This document shows, piece by piece, positions 42,813 through 53,414 of a DNA stretch of 64,000 nt. The position numbers and the translations under genes were made by a program. Source of the DNA: Flavobacterium gelidilacus DSM 15343 (lineage in GTDB: Bacteria > Bacteroidota > Bacteroidia > Flavobacteriales > Flavobacteriaceae). Below the pieces are notes generated by a model. It made no database searches. It was not told the origin of the DNA and saw nothing but the letters and a program-made list of their open reading frames with translations. The DNA is taken from positions 1 through 64,000 of the forward strand of contig NZ_AUGN01000012.1 of the NCBI RefSeq assembly GCF_000422685.1. The letters run 5' to 3'. How positions within the stretch are numbered: the stretch's first letter is position 1; the number at the start of each line of letters is the position of its first letter.

Positions 42813-44291
42813 ATGAAGCAAAAATATTTTCTAAAAAAAATTGAAGATTTAATCGTAGAAATTAATACTCAGTTTGATAAAAATGAAATAAAAGTTGATA
42901 AATTTTTCAATAATCATATCCATAAAAGTAGATGGGTGTATGAATATGAATATGTTTCCAACAAAAAAAACATTACAATTTCCAAAACATTTCATGCATT
43001 ACATCCCTTTATCAATAAACTTAAATTGGTAGAATATGTAAATGAAAAAGATGCAATAAACATTAGAAATCACTTTCTAAAGACCACAAATAATACTATT
43101 GCTAACTATCAATTAGTAAAGCATAAAACTTCAGATAAGTTTTACCTATTCTTTGAAGATACAAAGCAATTAAATAAAGAGGAAGCTTTTGTTATATATT
43201 ATTGCAGCTGTATAAAGAAAGAATGTAATAATATTAAATATTATATAAAGCAAACGGCTTTCAGTGCAAATTCTAAGGAACAAATGGAATATTTTGTTCA
43301 AAAAATTCAATATGCATTAGAGAATTTGACTTCTAGATTATTATATATTATCAATCCAACAACTAATACAGAGATTTATGAAGTTCCGGCAGAATATGAT
43401 AGTAGAGAATGTTTAAAGCTTGCCTATGTTCAATTAGAGAAGCTATTGCATTTTATTGAGTTAGAATATCAGTACTATCTTAATATTAATATTAGAGTGC
43501 CTCTAAGAACTATATTATTAAATGAAAATAAAATAGCTCCAAAACTTAATAACGTTAAATCAATTTTACTAAATCTAAATATTGATCAAGAATTATTACA
43601 AAGCGCTTATCAGTCCATACTACGATTTTCTACTTTAGGCATTCAAGATAAAATGACCTATCAAGAATTTAATTATTGTTGCGAGTATATAAACGAATTG
43701 GACCGCTTATGCAGTTTAAATGCTATAGAGGTTGTAGAAAGCCAGTTATACCTTTGGTTACTAAAACTAAATTACAACGAAATAAACTATTTTCATTGGC
43801 TAACAAAGAAAATAAAGTCCGATTTAAAAGCTGAAGAACTTGAAGTTAAAAAAATAAGTAAACTATATAAGTACCTAAAACTTATCAATCAGAAGCAGAT
43901 TTTAATTACCAATACATACAACAATAAAACTCCTGATATTAAATATCAAATTACTAGTTGGATAGAAGAAGAAATAGAATACCGTGCTAAAAAAAATAGT
44001 ATTAAAACGCAAAACAATAATATGGTTCCGGTAAGTTCTAATAAGGAAAAAATACATATTGGTTTATCAGTAGCGCAGTTTTCATGGTTTCTTAATTTAT
44101 TGATTCAAACCAATATAATAAAAAGCAAAAATCAAAAAAATGTCATTAGATTTTTTGCGGATAATTTTCAAACGGATAATCAAAAAGAAATTTCCGCTAC
44201 TAGCTTGTATGCTAAATATTATAATGTAGAAACTAGTACAAAAGAAGCTATAAAGTTTAAAATTATTGAATTACTAAATCGTACTAAATAA
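42813..44291 (+). CDS. RteC-like large helical protein
   Basis: 492 aa, in the position of rteC in element B. Mostly helical and Lys/Asn-rich. The C-terminal part (LSVAQFSWFLNLLIQTNII ... VIRFFADNFQ ... ISATSLYAKYYN) has the same pattern as the RteC C-terminus (helix, short-range hydrophobic repeat, final RxK-type helix). The first 350 residues are not recognised. Probably a regulator of the core operon; divergent from RteC and uncertain. Confidence 0.6.
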   Translation: MKQKYFLKKIEDLIVEINTQFDKNEIKVDKFFNNHIHKSRWVYEYEYVSNKKNITISKTFHALHPFINKLKLVEYVNEKDAINIRNHFLKTTNNTIANYQLVKHKTSDKFYLFFEDTKQLNKEEAFVIYYCSCIKKECNNIKYYIKQTAFSANSKEQMEYFVQKIQYALENLTSRLLYIINPTTNTEIYEVPAEYDSRECLKLAYVQLEKLLHFIELEYQYYLNINIRVPLRTILLNENKIAPKLNNVKSILLNLNIDQELLQSAYQSILRFSTLGIQDKMTYQEFNYCCEYINELDRLCSLNAIEVVESQLYLWLLKLNYNEINYFHWLTKKIKSDLKAEELEVKKISKLYKYLKLINQKQILITNTYNNKTPDIKYQITSWIEEEIEYRAKKNSIKTQNNNMVPVSSNKEKIHIGLSVAQFSWFLNLLIQTNIIKSKNQKNVIRFFADNFQTDNQKEISATSLYAKYYNVETSTKEAIKFKIIELLNRTK

Positions 44292-44480
44292 TCGGCCTTT
44301 CTTTTAATTCTAGAATATATGTTTGGGCATAATATGTAAAATCAATCATTTCAAAACAACCTTTATTAGGCCTTCTTGATAATTTCTAAACTGGTTTTCC
44401 AAATAACTTTCACAATCTAAATTGTAAGAGAGCACACTTCTTTTTTTAGGACAAAACCCCCTTATTTCACTACAATCCTT

Positions 44481-44520
44481 AGGGGTTATATAACCCCTAT
44501 AACTGGTTTGACAACCAGTT
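44481..44520. promoter_or_regulatory. Two adjacent palindromes before the core operon of element C
   Basis: AGGGGTTATATAACCCCT (44481-44498) is a perfect 18-bp palindrome. AACTGGTT and AACCAGTT (44501-44520) form an 8-bp inverted repeat with a 4-nt spacer. They lie 38 bp before the HTH gene, the position of the element B operators, but with unrelated sequence. They are candidate operators. A minus-strand frame that covers them (44346-44540) is not credited. Confidence 0.65.
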
Positions 44521-44557
44521 ATTATTTCTATTTGTATCAAATCTTAAACTTTATACA

Positions 44558-44869
44558 ATGGCAAAAAAAAATCAAAATCAAGTTATTTCTGAACCTCCTA
44601 GAATTTACAGAGAACAATTAATAACAGTAGATGACCTAAATCATTTTAGAATGCAATTACTAGAAGATATCAAACAAATAATGCAGGGTGCTTCTAATCA
44701 AATCATAAAAAATAGACAATGGTTAAAAGCTGGTGAAGTTCGTAAACTATTAAATATTTCCCCAGGAACGCTAAATACTTTAAGAATAAACGGTAAAATA
44801 AAAAATACCAAAATCGGTAAAAATGTTTATTACAATTATGATGATATCAATAAGTTACTAAATCAATAA
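44558..44869 (+). CDS. Helix-turn-helix DNA-binding protein, element C copy
   Basis: 103 aa. Homologue of 27841-28128 with KAGEVRKLLNISPGTLNTLR and INGKIKNTKIGKNVYYNYDDINKLL. The N-terminus is extended and differs. First gene of the core operon, 16 bp before the DnaD-like gene. Confidence 0.85.
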   Translation: MAKKNQNQVISEPPRIYREQLITVDDLNHFRMQLLEDIKQIMQGASNQIIKNRQWLKAGEVRKLLNISPGTLNTLRINGKIKNTKIGKNVYYNYDDINKLLNQ

Positions 44870-44884
44870 TCTATCCTAGTATCT

Positions 44885-45718
44885 ATGAATTATATAAAAC
44901 ACCTAACAGCTTTTTTTGACAGAATAATACCAGACAGCGAATTAAACCCCACTCACGTAAGTTTATATATGGCACTATTTCACGCTTGGAACATAAACAG
45001 ATTTATCAATCCCATTAGTATAACCAGAGACGAAATGATGCGTATAAGTAAAATATGTTCCAAAGCAACTTATCATAAATGCATGAGAGATCTTAATGAT
45101 AAAAAACTAATTAAATACGAACCATCTTATAATCCTTATAGAGGTAGTCTAGTGTTATTATTTGATTTTTCGGAAGACAAAAAACCAAGTTTTAAAAAAG
45201 ATACAACCTATAAAAAAATTTCTCAAGTTGATGAACAAGTAGTGAACAAGCAAAAGACTAGTAATAAGACTAGTAGTGAACCAGCTTCTGAACAAGCACT
45301 GGTATCTTCAATAAACTATATAAACAATACAAACAATGTAAACATAAAAAAGAATGAAAACATAAAAGCAAGCGAGCAAAAAAATGTAAATCAAAATGAA
45401 AGTAATTTGAAAGACGAACCATCCAAACAAAAAAAGTTGCGCGAAAAAAATAAAGGTTTCCAGGAACCAACTTTAGAAGAGGTAAAAGCATTTTTTAAAG
45501 AAAAACAATACCCAGAAATTGAAGGACAAAAATTCTTCAATTACTTTTCAAGCATTGGATGGTTAGTGGGTGGAAAAACTCCCATGGCAAATTGGAATGC
45601 AGCTGCTCAAAATTGGATGCTAAATGCAACAGTTTTTAACCAAACAGAAAACGCTAATTCAAACAGAGCAAAACATTTAAACACCTCAACAGATAAAGAC
45701 TATGCAGAACCGCTTTAA
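44885..45718 (+). CDS. DnaD-like/winged-helix replication-type protein, element C copy
   Basis: 277 aa. The same winged-helix N-terminus (LNPTHVSLYMALFHAWNINR ... SITRDEMMRIS) and C-terminal DnaD-like segment (FFKEKQYPEIEGQKFFNYF ... GWLVGGKTPMANWNAAAQNW). The linker is shorter than in element B because it lacks the two palindromic-repeat insertions. The gap to the ATPase is 33 bp, against 227 bp in element B. Confidence 0.75.
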   Translation: MNYIKHLTAFFDRIIPDSELNPTHVSLYMALFHAWNINRFINPISITRDEMMRISKICSKATYHKCMRDLNDKKLIKYEPSYNPYRGSLVLLFDFSEDKKPSFKKDTTYKKISQVDEQVVNKQKTSNKTSSEPASEQALVSSINYINNTNNVNIKKNENIKASEQKNVNQNESNLKDEPSKQKKLREKNKGFQEPTLEEVKAFFKEKQYPEIEGQKFFNYFSSIGWLVGGKTPMANWNAAAQNWMLNATVFNQTENANSNRAKHLNTSTDKDYAEPL

Positions 45719-45751
45719 ATCTTAATTCATCAACATTTCTAACGAATTACT

Positions 45752-46360
45752 ATGGAATACAACTATCAAGAAATAATTCAAAGACTAGAAACAAAAGGGC
45801 AGGAGTTATATGGCAATCAATTTAAAATCTATAAGGAAGATTATGCAATTGTGTACAAGCTTATGGCATATTTCATTAAAGATGAAATAACATGTCATCA
45901 ATATGGCATAGACCTCAACAAGGGTATATTATTAACTGGTCCAATAGGCTGTGGTAAGACATCTTTAATGAATCTTATGAAACACCTAGCTCTTCCAGAC
46001 CATAAATATTCAGTTAAACCCTGCAGAGATATTAGTTTTGAATTTATCCAGGACGGTTATGAAATAATACACCGGTATAGCAAAGGAAAACTATACCATT
46101 CAGAACCAAGAACATTTTGCTTTGATGATTTAGGAACAGAAAACAACATCAAGTACTATGGCAATGAATGCAATGTTATGGCAGAAATTCTTTTATCAAG
46201 ATATGATTTATTCCATTCAAAACAACTCAAAACACACATCACAACCAATCTCTCAGCTACTGAAATTGAAAAAGTATATGGTAATAGAGTGAGATCCAGG
46301 TTAAGAGAATTATGCAATCTAATAGCTTTTAATAATGTGGTTAATGACAAAAGAAAATAA
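45752..46360 (+). CDS. DnaC-like P-loop ATPase, element C copy
   Basis: 202 aa. Walker A GPIGCGKTS (63-71), Walker B FCFDDLGTEN, THITTNLSATEIEKVYGN. Closely similar to the element B protein over its whole length, more so than the DnaD-like partner. Probable helicase loader. Confidence 0.85.
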   Translation: MEYNYQEIIQRLETKGQELYGNQFKIYKEDYAIVYKLMAYFIKDEITCHQYGIDLNKGILLTGPIGCGKTSLMNLMKHLALPDHKYSVKPCRDISFEFIQDGYEIIHRYSKGKLYHSEPRTFCFDDLGTENNIKYYGNECNVMAEILLSRYDLFHSKQLKTHITTNLSATEIEKVYGNRVRSRLRELCNLIAFNNVVNDKRK

Positions 46361-46382
46361 GTTAAATTTAATATAGTGACTC

Positions 46383-47039
46383 ATGAACAAAACAATAAAC
46401 CAAAGACAACTAAAAACCATCCAAAACTTCTGGAGATGGATAGAAGATAACGAAACAAACATCTACAATGCAATGGCATTAGGCATCAAAACAGACGAAG
46501 TTATGGAGCATCTTCTAAGAAACCTCAACTATGTTTCAAAAAGACTTTGCTACATTGTCATAAGAGAAAATGATGGAGTGAAATTATTCCTTACAGCTTA
46601 CGGGCACAGAAAACTATTCCCTAAATTAATAGCATTAGAAGATGCACAACCAGTATTAAAACAGCTTATACCTATAGTAATCATTAAGCCAATAACCAAC
46701 AAACAACTCTACCTAAATAAGCAAGACAACTATTACGTTTTTCCAGAAATCCAGGTAAAAATTAGTGATCTGTATCTACAGTTGGACGACTTCAATACAA
46801 CAACAAAAAAATTATGCATTACAGTTTTCCATCCTTACAAGGAATCAAAAGAACTAAATGAAGTAATAAAAACAATGATAGTTTTGGTAATCGGTGAAGT
46901 TGCATTCAAAAAGCATTTAAAAAATATAGAAATAAAACCTATACCAAAAAACACCAATGGTTTATTACAATTAATAGAGCTCGATGAATTTATTAAGCAC
47001 TTATATGCTTCAATGGCTTATAAAAGAACCAAATTATAA
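46383..47039 (+). CDS. Conserved protein of unknown function after the ATPase
   Basis: 218 aa without a signal or membrane span. It starts with a helical NQRQLKTIQNFWRWIEDN and YNAMALGIKTDEVMEHLL, then alternating strands (LCYIVIREND, IPIVIIKPIT). I recognise no family. It is 22 bp after the ATPase gene and just before a strong terminator, so it is the last gene of the element C core operon; element B has no counterpart. Confidence 0.6.
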   Translation: MNKTINQRQLKTIQNFWRWIEDNETNIYNAMALGIKTDEVMEHLLRNLNYVSKRLCYIVIRENDGVKLFLTAYGHRKLFPKLIALEDAQPVLKQLIPIVIIKPITNKQLYLNKQDNYYVFPEIQVKISDLYLQLDDFNTTTKKLCITVFHPYKESKELNEVIKTMIVLVIGEVAFKKHLKNIEIKPIPKNTNGLLQLIELDEFIKHLYASMAYKRTKL

Positions 47040-47064
47040 ATGAATTATTATTTCAAATTTGCAT

Positions 47065-47110
47065 AAAACTTTTAAAGACAAAAATATCTTTAAAAGTTTT
47101 ATTTTTTATT
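47065..47110 (+). terminator. Strong terminator of the element C core operon
   Basis: The 14-bp arms AAAACTTTTAAAGA and TCTTTAAAAGTTTT are exact complements around an 8-nt loop, followed by ATTTTTTATT. It separates the backbone operon from the restriction cargo. Confidence 0.85.
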
Positions 47111-47114
47111 ACAA

Positions 47115-47128
47115 TACGGGAAACCGTA
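47115..47128. promoter_or_regulatory. TACGGGAAACCGTA hairpin motif, copy 1
   Basis: TACGG and CCGTA pair around GAAA, which would be a GNRA tetraloop in RNA. It lies about 234 bp before hsdM. The identical 14-mer recurs at 56988-57001 before the SrfB-like operon; in both cases AAATA follows. Probably a shared control site or structured leader. The surrounding 47111-47361 has no gene. Confidence 0.5.
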
Positions 47129-47361
47129 AAATAGTTTTGTTCAAACTAATTAATTTTGAATCAATTGAATTACTATTTAATTATTCCGGTAAGAATATAT
47201 TTATAATAGTATAGACCTAAACAAATTTTGGATAGGTTTACTTAGTAATTTTTTTTAGATTTACACATGTTAAAAAGATTCAGATATTCAAAGAAAAAAA
47301 TAATTTAACAACACTTTTTTACATAAAATTATTAAGCCAATAGATTTACAAAAATAAAATA

Positions 47362-48909
47362 ATGACAAGTACAGCACAAAGAGCAGAATTACAAGCGAAA
47401 ATATGGAGAATAGCCAACGAAGTACGTGGCTCTGTAGACGGATGGGATTTCAAACACTTTGTTTTAGGAGCCCTTTTCTACCGATTCATAAGTGAAAATT
47501 TTACAAAATATATTGAAGGTGGTGATGAAAGTATAGATTATGCAAGTTTTGCAGACGATCAAATTTCTTCAGAAATAAAAGACGATGCTATTAAAACAAA
47601 AGGATATTTCATCTATCCTAGTCAACTTTTTGCGAATGTTACTAAAACGGCTAACACCAATCCCAACCTTAATACAGATTTAAAAGACATTTTTACAGCT
47701 ATTGAAAGTTCGGCGAATGGTTATCCTTCAGAACAAGATATAAAAGGATTGTTTGCAGATTTTGACACTACAAGTTCTCGATTAGGAAATACCGTTGAAA
47801 ATAAAAACAGCCGTTTAGCAGCAGTTATAAAAGGTGTTGAAGAACTGAATTTCGGAAACTTTGAAGACAATAAAATCGACCTTTTCGGGGATGCTTATGA
47901 GTTTCTAATCTCAAATTACGCAGCTAATGCTGGGAAATCAGGTGGTGAATTCTTCACACCTCAACACGTATCTAAACTAATTGCACAGTTGGCAATGCAT
48001 AAGCAGACCAATGTAAATAAGATTTATGACCCTGCAGCTGATTCAGGTTCTTTACTATTACAAGCCAAAAAGCACTTTGATAATCACATTATCGAAGATG
48101 GCTTTTATGGCCAAGAAATTAACCACACTACGTATAACTTGGCTCGTATGAATATGTTTTTACACAACATCAATTACGATAAGTTTCACATTGTATTGGG
48201 AGATACGCTTAAAGACCCACAATTAGGCGATGAAAAGCCATTTGATGCTATTGTATCCAATCCTCCCTATTCGGTAAAATGGATTGGCGATGAAGACCCA
48301 ACATTAATTAACGACGACCGTTTTGCACCTGCAGGAGTATTAGCACCAAAATCTAAAGCAGATTTTGCTTTTGTACTGCATGCATTACATTATCTATCTC
48401 CTAAAGGAAGAGCAGCTTTAGTTTGTTTTCCAGGTATTTTTTACCGTAGTGGTGCCGAACAAAAAATTAGAAAATACTTAGTAGATAATAACTTTGTAGA
48501 AACCATCATATCTGTTGCACCTAATTTATTCTATGGTACTTCTATTGCGGTTACGCTTCTAGTGCTTTCAAAACATAAGACAGATAATACTACACAATTT
48601 ATTGATGCAAGTGGCGAAGATTTCTTCAAAAAGGTTACCAATAACAATATGATGACGGATAAGCATATTGAAAAAATAATGGAACTATTTGATAGCAAAG
48701 AAAATGTACCTCATGTTGCAATATCAATAGACAACACCAAAATTGGTGAAAACGATTACAATCTATCGGTGAGTTCTTATGTGGAAGCGAAAGACAATCG
48801 AGAGAAGATTAACATTGTTGATTTAAACAAGAAAGTTGCCAAAACAGTAGGGAAAATTGATAATCTTCGTGGAGATATTGATGCCATTATAAACGAGATT
48901 GAAGCATGA
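47362..48909 (+). CDS. hsdM: Type I restriction-modification methyltransferase subunit HsdM
   Basis: 515 aa. An N-terminal helical HsdM_N domain ([15 protein letters not shown]) is followed by the N6-adenine methyltransferase domain with [11 protein letters not shown] and the catalytic NPPY ([13 protein letters not shown]). The AdoMet motif I reads [10 protein letters not shown]; the family consensus has Gly where Asp227 stands. That single base change (GGT to GAT) could impair cofactor binding. The next gene overlaps by 4 bp. It forms the M2S core of the complex with HsdS. Confidence 0.93.
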   Translation: MTSTAQRAELQAKIWRIANEVRGSVDGWDFKHFVLGALFYRFISENFTKYIEGGDESIDYASFADDQISSEIKDDAIKTKGYFIYPSQLFANVTKTANTNPNLNTDLKDIFTAIESSANGYPSEQDIKGLFADFDTTSSRLGNTVENKNSRLAAVIKGVEELNFGNFEDNKIDLFGDAYEFLISNYAANAGKSGGEFFTPQHVSKLIAQLAMHKQTNVNKIYDPAADSGSLLLQAKKHFDNHIIEDGFYGQEINHTTYNLARMNMFLHNINYDKFHIVLGDTLKDPQLGDEKPFDAIVSNPPYSVKWIGDEDPTLINDDRFAPAGVLAPKSKADFAFVLHALHYLSPKGRAALVCFPGIFYRSGAEQKIRKYLVDNNFVETIISVAPNLFYGTSIAVTLLVLSKHKTDNTTQFIDASGEDFFKKVTNNNMMTDKHIEKIMELFDSKENVPHVAISIDNTKIGENDYNLSVSSYVEAKDNREKINIVDLNKKVAKTVGKIDNLRGDIDAIINEIEA

Positions 48910-50159
48910 GTTTTCTAGATAAATTATTAGAAGGTGTAAATATTGAGTTGATAAGTCTTGAAGAAATTGCAACATTCAGACGTGGTTCATTTCCTCAACC
49001 ATACGGCAATAGTGAGTGGTATGATGGAGAAAATGCAATGCCTTTTGTCCAAGTTGTTGATGTTAGTTATGATTTACAACTTGTAAAGAATACAAAAAAG
49101 AAGATATCAAAATTGGCTCAGTCAAAAAGTGTATTTGTACCACTAGATACTATTATAGTAACTTTACAAGGCAGTATTGGTCGTGTAGCCATTACACAAT
49201 ATGATTCATATGTTGATAGGACTATCGCAATATTTGAACATTTTAAGATTAAAATTGATAAAAAATATTTTGCATATCAAATTGAAGAAAAATTCAAAAT
49301 AGAAAAAGAAACTGCTCGTGGTAATATAATTAAGACTATAACCAAGGAAGATTTTAAAAAATTCCAAATCCCCATTCCTTGCCCAGAAAACCCTAAAAAA
49401 TCGCTCGAAATACAACAAAAAATAGTTGCAATTCTCGATTCTTTTACAAAGCTTACAGCAGAGCTAACAGCAGAGCTAACAGCAGAGCTAACAGCACGCA
49501 AACAACAATACAGTTATTATCGAGAAGAATTGTTTATTTTCGATGATAAGGAAGTAAAACATCTACCGATGGGTGATGAAAGTATTGGGGTATTTCAAAG
49601 AGGTAAGCGTTTTGTAAAAACTGATTTGATTTCTGAAGGAGTTCCTACTATTCATTACGGTGAAATGTACACACACTATGGTACTTGGGCAGACAAAACG
49701 AAATCTTTTGTAAGTGAAGAGCTTGTTAAAAGTAAAAATCTTCGTGTAGCCGAGAAAGGAGATATTGTCATCGTTGCAGCTGGTGAAACAATAGATGATA
49801 TTGGAATGGGAACGGCTTGGCTAGGTGAAGAAGGTGTAGTTGTTCACGATGCATGTTTTTCATATAAAACCATATTAAATGCGAAGTATGTTGCATATTT
49901 TACAAGAACTAAACAATTTCATGATCAAATTAAAAAGCACATTTCTTCTGGTAAAATTTCTGCTATTAATGCTAAAGGCTTAGGTAAAGCGATCATTCCT
50001 ATACCATCAAAAAAAGAACAAGAACGCATCGTTTCCATTCTAGATAAATTTGATATTTTAACTACTTCCATTAGCGAAGGTTTACCTAAAGAAATAGAGT
50101 TAAGAAAGAAACAATACGAGTATTATAGAGATTTGTTACTAACATTTCCTAAAAAATAA
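48906..50159 (+). CDS. hsdS: Type I specificity subunit HsdS with TAEL repeats
   Basis: 417 aa. Two target-recognition domains (about 15-170 and 220-370) are joined by conserved helices. The central helix carries LTAE repeated three times plus LTAR, followed by [11 protein letters not shown]; the C-terminal repeat is [12 protein letters not shown]. In the EcoR124I family the number of such TAEL units sets the spacer length of the recognised sequence. Start ATGA overlaps hsdM. The recognised bases cannot be predicted by eye. Confidence 0.93.
   Translation: MSFLDKLLEGVNIELISLEEIATFRRGSFPQPYGNSEWYDGENAMPFVQVVDVSYDLQLVKNTKKKISKLAQSKSVFVPLDTIIVTLQGSIGRVAITQYDSYVDRTIAIFEHFKIKIDKKYFAYQIEEKFKIEKETARGNIIKTITKEDFKKFQIPIPCPENPKKSLEIQQKIVAILDSFTKLTAELTAELTAELTARKQQYSYYREELFIFDDKEVKHLPMGDESIGVFQRGKRFVKTDLISEGVPTIHYGEMYTHYGTWADKTKSFVSEELVKSKNLRVAEKGDIVIVAAGETIDDIGMGTAWLGEEGVVVHDACFSYKTILNAKYVAYFTRTKQFHDQIKKHISSGKISAINAKGLGKAIIPIPSKKEQERIVSILDKFDILTTSISEGLPKEIELRKKQYEYYRDLLLTFPKK
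49455..49496 (+). repeat. 12-bp tandem repeat in hsdS (three and a half units)
   Basis: The unit ACAGCAGAGCTA occurs three times exactly, then ACAGCA. It encodes the TAEL units. Perfect identity makes slippage or recombination likely and so allows the specificity to switch. Confidence 0.9.
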
Positions 50160-50164
50160 AATCA

Positions 50165-53100
50165 ATGAGTACCTATAAAACCATAGCAGAATCAAACAAT
50201 TTCATTGTTTTAGATAAATTTACCAAGTATTTAGAGGTGAATGAAGCTCCTGCAAGTTATCAAACAGAAGCAGCATTAGAAAAGGAATTCATCCAAGATT
50301 TAATCAATCTAGGATATGAAAACCCTACTAACCTTAATACTAGGGAAAACATGTTAGCTAATGTTAGAGTGCAATTACAAGCGCTAAATAACATGGTATT
50401 TACAAACAGCGAATGGGCTCGTTTTACAGAAGAGTATTTAGACAAACCAAGTGATAATACGGTTGATAAAACTAGAAAATTACATGAAAACTATATCTAC
50501 GATTTTGTTTTTGACGATGGTCATATCCAAAATATTTATCTGGTAGATAAAAGAAATATTGTTCGAAATAAAGTCCAGGTGATTTCACAATTCGAACAAA
50601 AAGGTACCCATTCTAATCGCTACGATGTAACCGTTTTAGTAAATGGTTTACCATTGGTACAAATAGAATTAAAAAAACGAGGAGTTGCTATTCGTGAAGC
50701 GTTCAATCAAGTGCATCGCTACAGCAAAGAAAGTTTTAATAGTGAAAATTCACTTTTTAAGTATTTGCAAATATTTGTAATTACAAATGGTACAGATAGC
50801 CGTTATTTTGCCAACACAGTAAAACGAGATAAAAACAGTTTCGATTTCACAATGAATTGGGCAAAAGCAGACAATTCTTTGGTTAAAGATTTGAAAGATT
50901 TCACAACAACTTTTTTTCAAAAACACACCTTGTTAAATGTATTGCTAACGTATTCCGTTTTTGATATTAGCGATACATTGTTAATAATGAGACCGTATCA
51001 AATTGCAGCAACAGAAAGAATGTTATGGAAAATAGAAAGTTCCTTTAATGCTAAAAAATGGTCCGATAAAGAAAGTGGAGGATATATTTGGCACACTACT
51101 GGTTCTGGTAAAACCCTTACCAGTTTTAAGGCAGCAAGATTAGCAACAAATCTAGATTTTATTGATAAAGTTTTCTTTGTAGTAGACCGTAAGGATTTGG
51201 ATTTTCAAACCATGAAAGAATACCAACGCTTTTCTCCTGATAGCGTGAACGGTTCAGACAGTACAGCGGGTTTAAAAAGAAATATTGAAAAAGACGACAA
51301 TAAAATTATTGTTACAACCATACAGAAGTTAAACCACTTAATGAAAAGCGAAAGTGATTTAGCCATTTATCAAAAACAAGTGGTTTTCATTTTTGATGAA
51401 GCACATCGCTCTCAATTTGGTGAAGCACAAAAGAACCTAAACAAAAAATTTAAGAAGTTTTATCAATTTGGGTTTACAGGTACTCCAATTTTTCCTGAAA
51501 ATGCTTTAGGTGCTGAAACAACAGCAAGTGTATTTGGTCGCGAATTACATTCGTATGTTATTACCGATGCTATTAGAGATGAAAAAGTATTAAAATTTAA
51601 AGTAGATTACAACAACGTTCGTCCGCAGTTTAAAGGTTTTGAAACAGAAGTGGATGAAAAGAAATTAACAGCTGCAGAAAATACTAAAGCTTTACTTCAC
51701 CCAGCTCGTATCAAAGAAGTTTCACAATACATTCTAAAGAACTATAGAATAAAAACACACAGAAAACATTCAGGTAACCAAGGTTTTAATGCCATGTTTG
51801 CCGTTAGCAGTGTTGTAGCAGCAAAATGTTATTATGAAGAATTAAATCGTCTTCAAAAAGATACTGAAAAACCTTTAAAAATTGCTACGATATTTTCTTT
51901 TGCAGCCAATGAAGAACAAAGTGCTATAGGAGAAATTCCAGATGAAAACTTTGAACCTACGGCTATGGATAGCAGTGCCAAAGAATTCTTAACAGCTGCA
52001 ATAAACGACTATAATGCAATGTTCAAAACTAGTTTTGGAGTCGAAAGTAAAGAATTTCAAAACTACTACCGAGATCTTGCCAAACGTGTTAAAAGCAAAG
52101 AAGTTGATTTAATTATAGTTGTAGGTATGTTTCTTACGGGTTTTGATGCACCAACACTAAATACATTATTTGTAGATAAGAATTTACGTTACCATGGTTT
52201 AATGCAAGCTTTCTCACGTACAAATAGAATATATGATGCTACTAAAACCTTTGGAAACATTATTACGTTCAGAGATTTAGAAAGGGCAACTGTAGATGCT
52301 ATAACCTTATTTGGAGATAAAAACACTAAAAACGTAGTACTAGAAAAGAGCTACAAAGAATATTTAGAAGGTTTTACTGATATTGCCACAGGTGAAGCAA
52401 GAAGAGGTTTTATGGATGTGGTGAAGGAATTAAATGAAAAGTTCCCAAAACCAGACGAAATAGAAACAGAAAAAGACAAAAAAGAATTCTCTAAACTATT
52501 TGGGGAGTATTTACGTGTAGAAAACATTTTACAGAATTACGATGAATTCAACAATCTAAAAGCACTTCAAACAATAGATGTAAATGATACAGAAGCTCTT
52601 GAAGCATTTAAAGAAGCAAACTTTGTAACAGACGAAGAATTAGAGAAGATGCAAGAAATCAGCTTGCTACCTGAAAGAACCATTCAAGATTATCGCTCAA
52701 CATACAATGATATTCGCGACTGGTTAAGACGTGAGAAAAACGGCAAAGAATCAGAAGAATCAACTATTGATTGGGATGATGTAGTTTTTGAAATAGACTT
52801 ACTTAAATCACAAGAAATAAACCTGGATTACATTCTTGAATTAATTTTTGAGCACAAGAAAAAGAACAAAGATAAAGCTACCTTGATTGAAGAAATTCGT
52901 AGAGTCATTCGAGCTAGTATTGGCAATAGAGCAAAAGAGAATTTAGTCGTAGATTTCATTAATGAAACCGACCTTGAAACCATTAATGATAAAGCGAATG
53001 TTATAGATTCTTTCTTCAAATATGCACAAGAAAAACAAAAGAAAGAAGCCACAGAACTAATTGCAGATGAAAATTTAAATGAAGACGAAACAAAGAGATA

Positions 53101-53272
53101 CATAGCAGCATCATTAAAACGTGAATTCGCAAGTGAAAACGGCACCGAATTAAATGCTATTTTACCAAAAATGAGTCCATTAAACCCACAATATCTAACA
53201 AAAAAACAAAGCGTATTTCAAAAAATAAGTGCCTTTATAGAGAAGTTTAAAGGTGTAGGTGGAGAGTTATAA
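50165..53272 (+). CDS. hsdR: Type I restriction endonuclease subunit HsdR
   Basis: 1035 aa. The N-terminal nuclease domain has the PD-(D/E)xK signature ([10 protein letters not shown] ... VQIELKKRG). The translocase follows with Walker [23 protein letters not shown] and motif VI-like [10 protein letters not shown] helical C-terminus binds the M2S core. It begins 5 bp after hsdS. It cleaves unmodified DNA after ATP-driven translocation. Confidence 0.95.
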   Translation: MSTYKTIAESNNFIVLDKFTKYLEVNEAPASYQTEAALEKEFIQDLINLGYENPTNLNTRENMLANVRVQLQALNNMVFTNSEWARFTEEYLDKPSDNTVDKTRKLHENYIYDFVFDDGHIQNIYLVDKRNIVRNKVQVISQFEQKGTHSNRYDVTVLVNGLPLVQIELKKRGVAIREAFNQVHRYSKESFNSENSLFKYLQIFVITNGTDSRYFANTVKRDKNSFDFTMNWAKADNSLVKDLKDFTTTFFQKHTLLNVLLTYSVFDISDTLLIMRPYQIAATERMLWKIESSFNAKKWSDKESGGYIWHTTGSGKTLTSFKAARLATNLDFIDKVFFVVDRKDLDFQTMKEYQRFSPDSVNGSDSTAGLKRNIEKDDNKIIVTTIQKLNHLMKSESDLAIYQKQVVFIFDEAHRSQFGEAQKNLNKKFKKFYQFGFTGTPIFPENALGAETTASVFGRELHSYVITDAIRDEKVLKFKVDYNNVRPQFKGFETEVDEKKLTAAENTKALLHPARIKEVSQYILKNYRIKTHRKHSGNQGFNAMFAVSSVVAAKCYYEELNRLQKDTEKPLKIATIFSFAANEEQSAIGEIPDENFEPTAMDSSAKEFLTAAINDYNAMFKTSFGVESKEFQNYYRDLAKRVKSKEVDLIIVVGMFLTGFDAPTLNTLFVDKNLRYHGLMQAFSRTNRIYDATKTFGNIITFRDLERATVDAITLFGDKNTKNVVLEKSYKEYLEGFTDIATGEARRGFMDVVKELNEKFPKPDEIETEKDKKEFSKLFGEYLRVENILQNYDEFNNLKALQTIDVNDTEALEAFKEANFVTDEELEKMQEISLLPERTIQDYRSTYNDIRDWLRREKNGKESEESTIDWDDVVFEIDLLKSQEINLDYILELIFEHKKKNKDKATLIEEIRRVIRASIGNRAKENLVVDFINETDLETINDKANVIDSFFKYAQEKQKKEATELIADENLNEDETKRYIAASLKREFASENGTELNAILPKMSPLNPQYLTKKQSVFQKISAFIEKFKGVGGEL

Positions 53273-53414
53273 GTAACTTCGTGATACTATTTAGAAGGGA
53301 AATAATAAAATCATTTTATAGCCTTTTCTAGCAAAATAAATCATAATAAAATTTGTAAATATTCTCAAATAAAGAATTCTACATTTTACGAAATATTTGA
53401 ATAAATAATACAAT

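Noticed and set aside
44346..44540. 64-codon minus-strand frame before the element C core operon
   Set aside because: It covers the two palindromic operators, has no start context or homologue in element B, and its composition looks non-coding.
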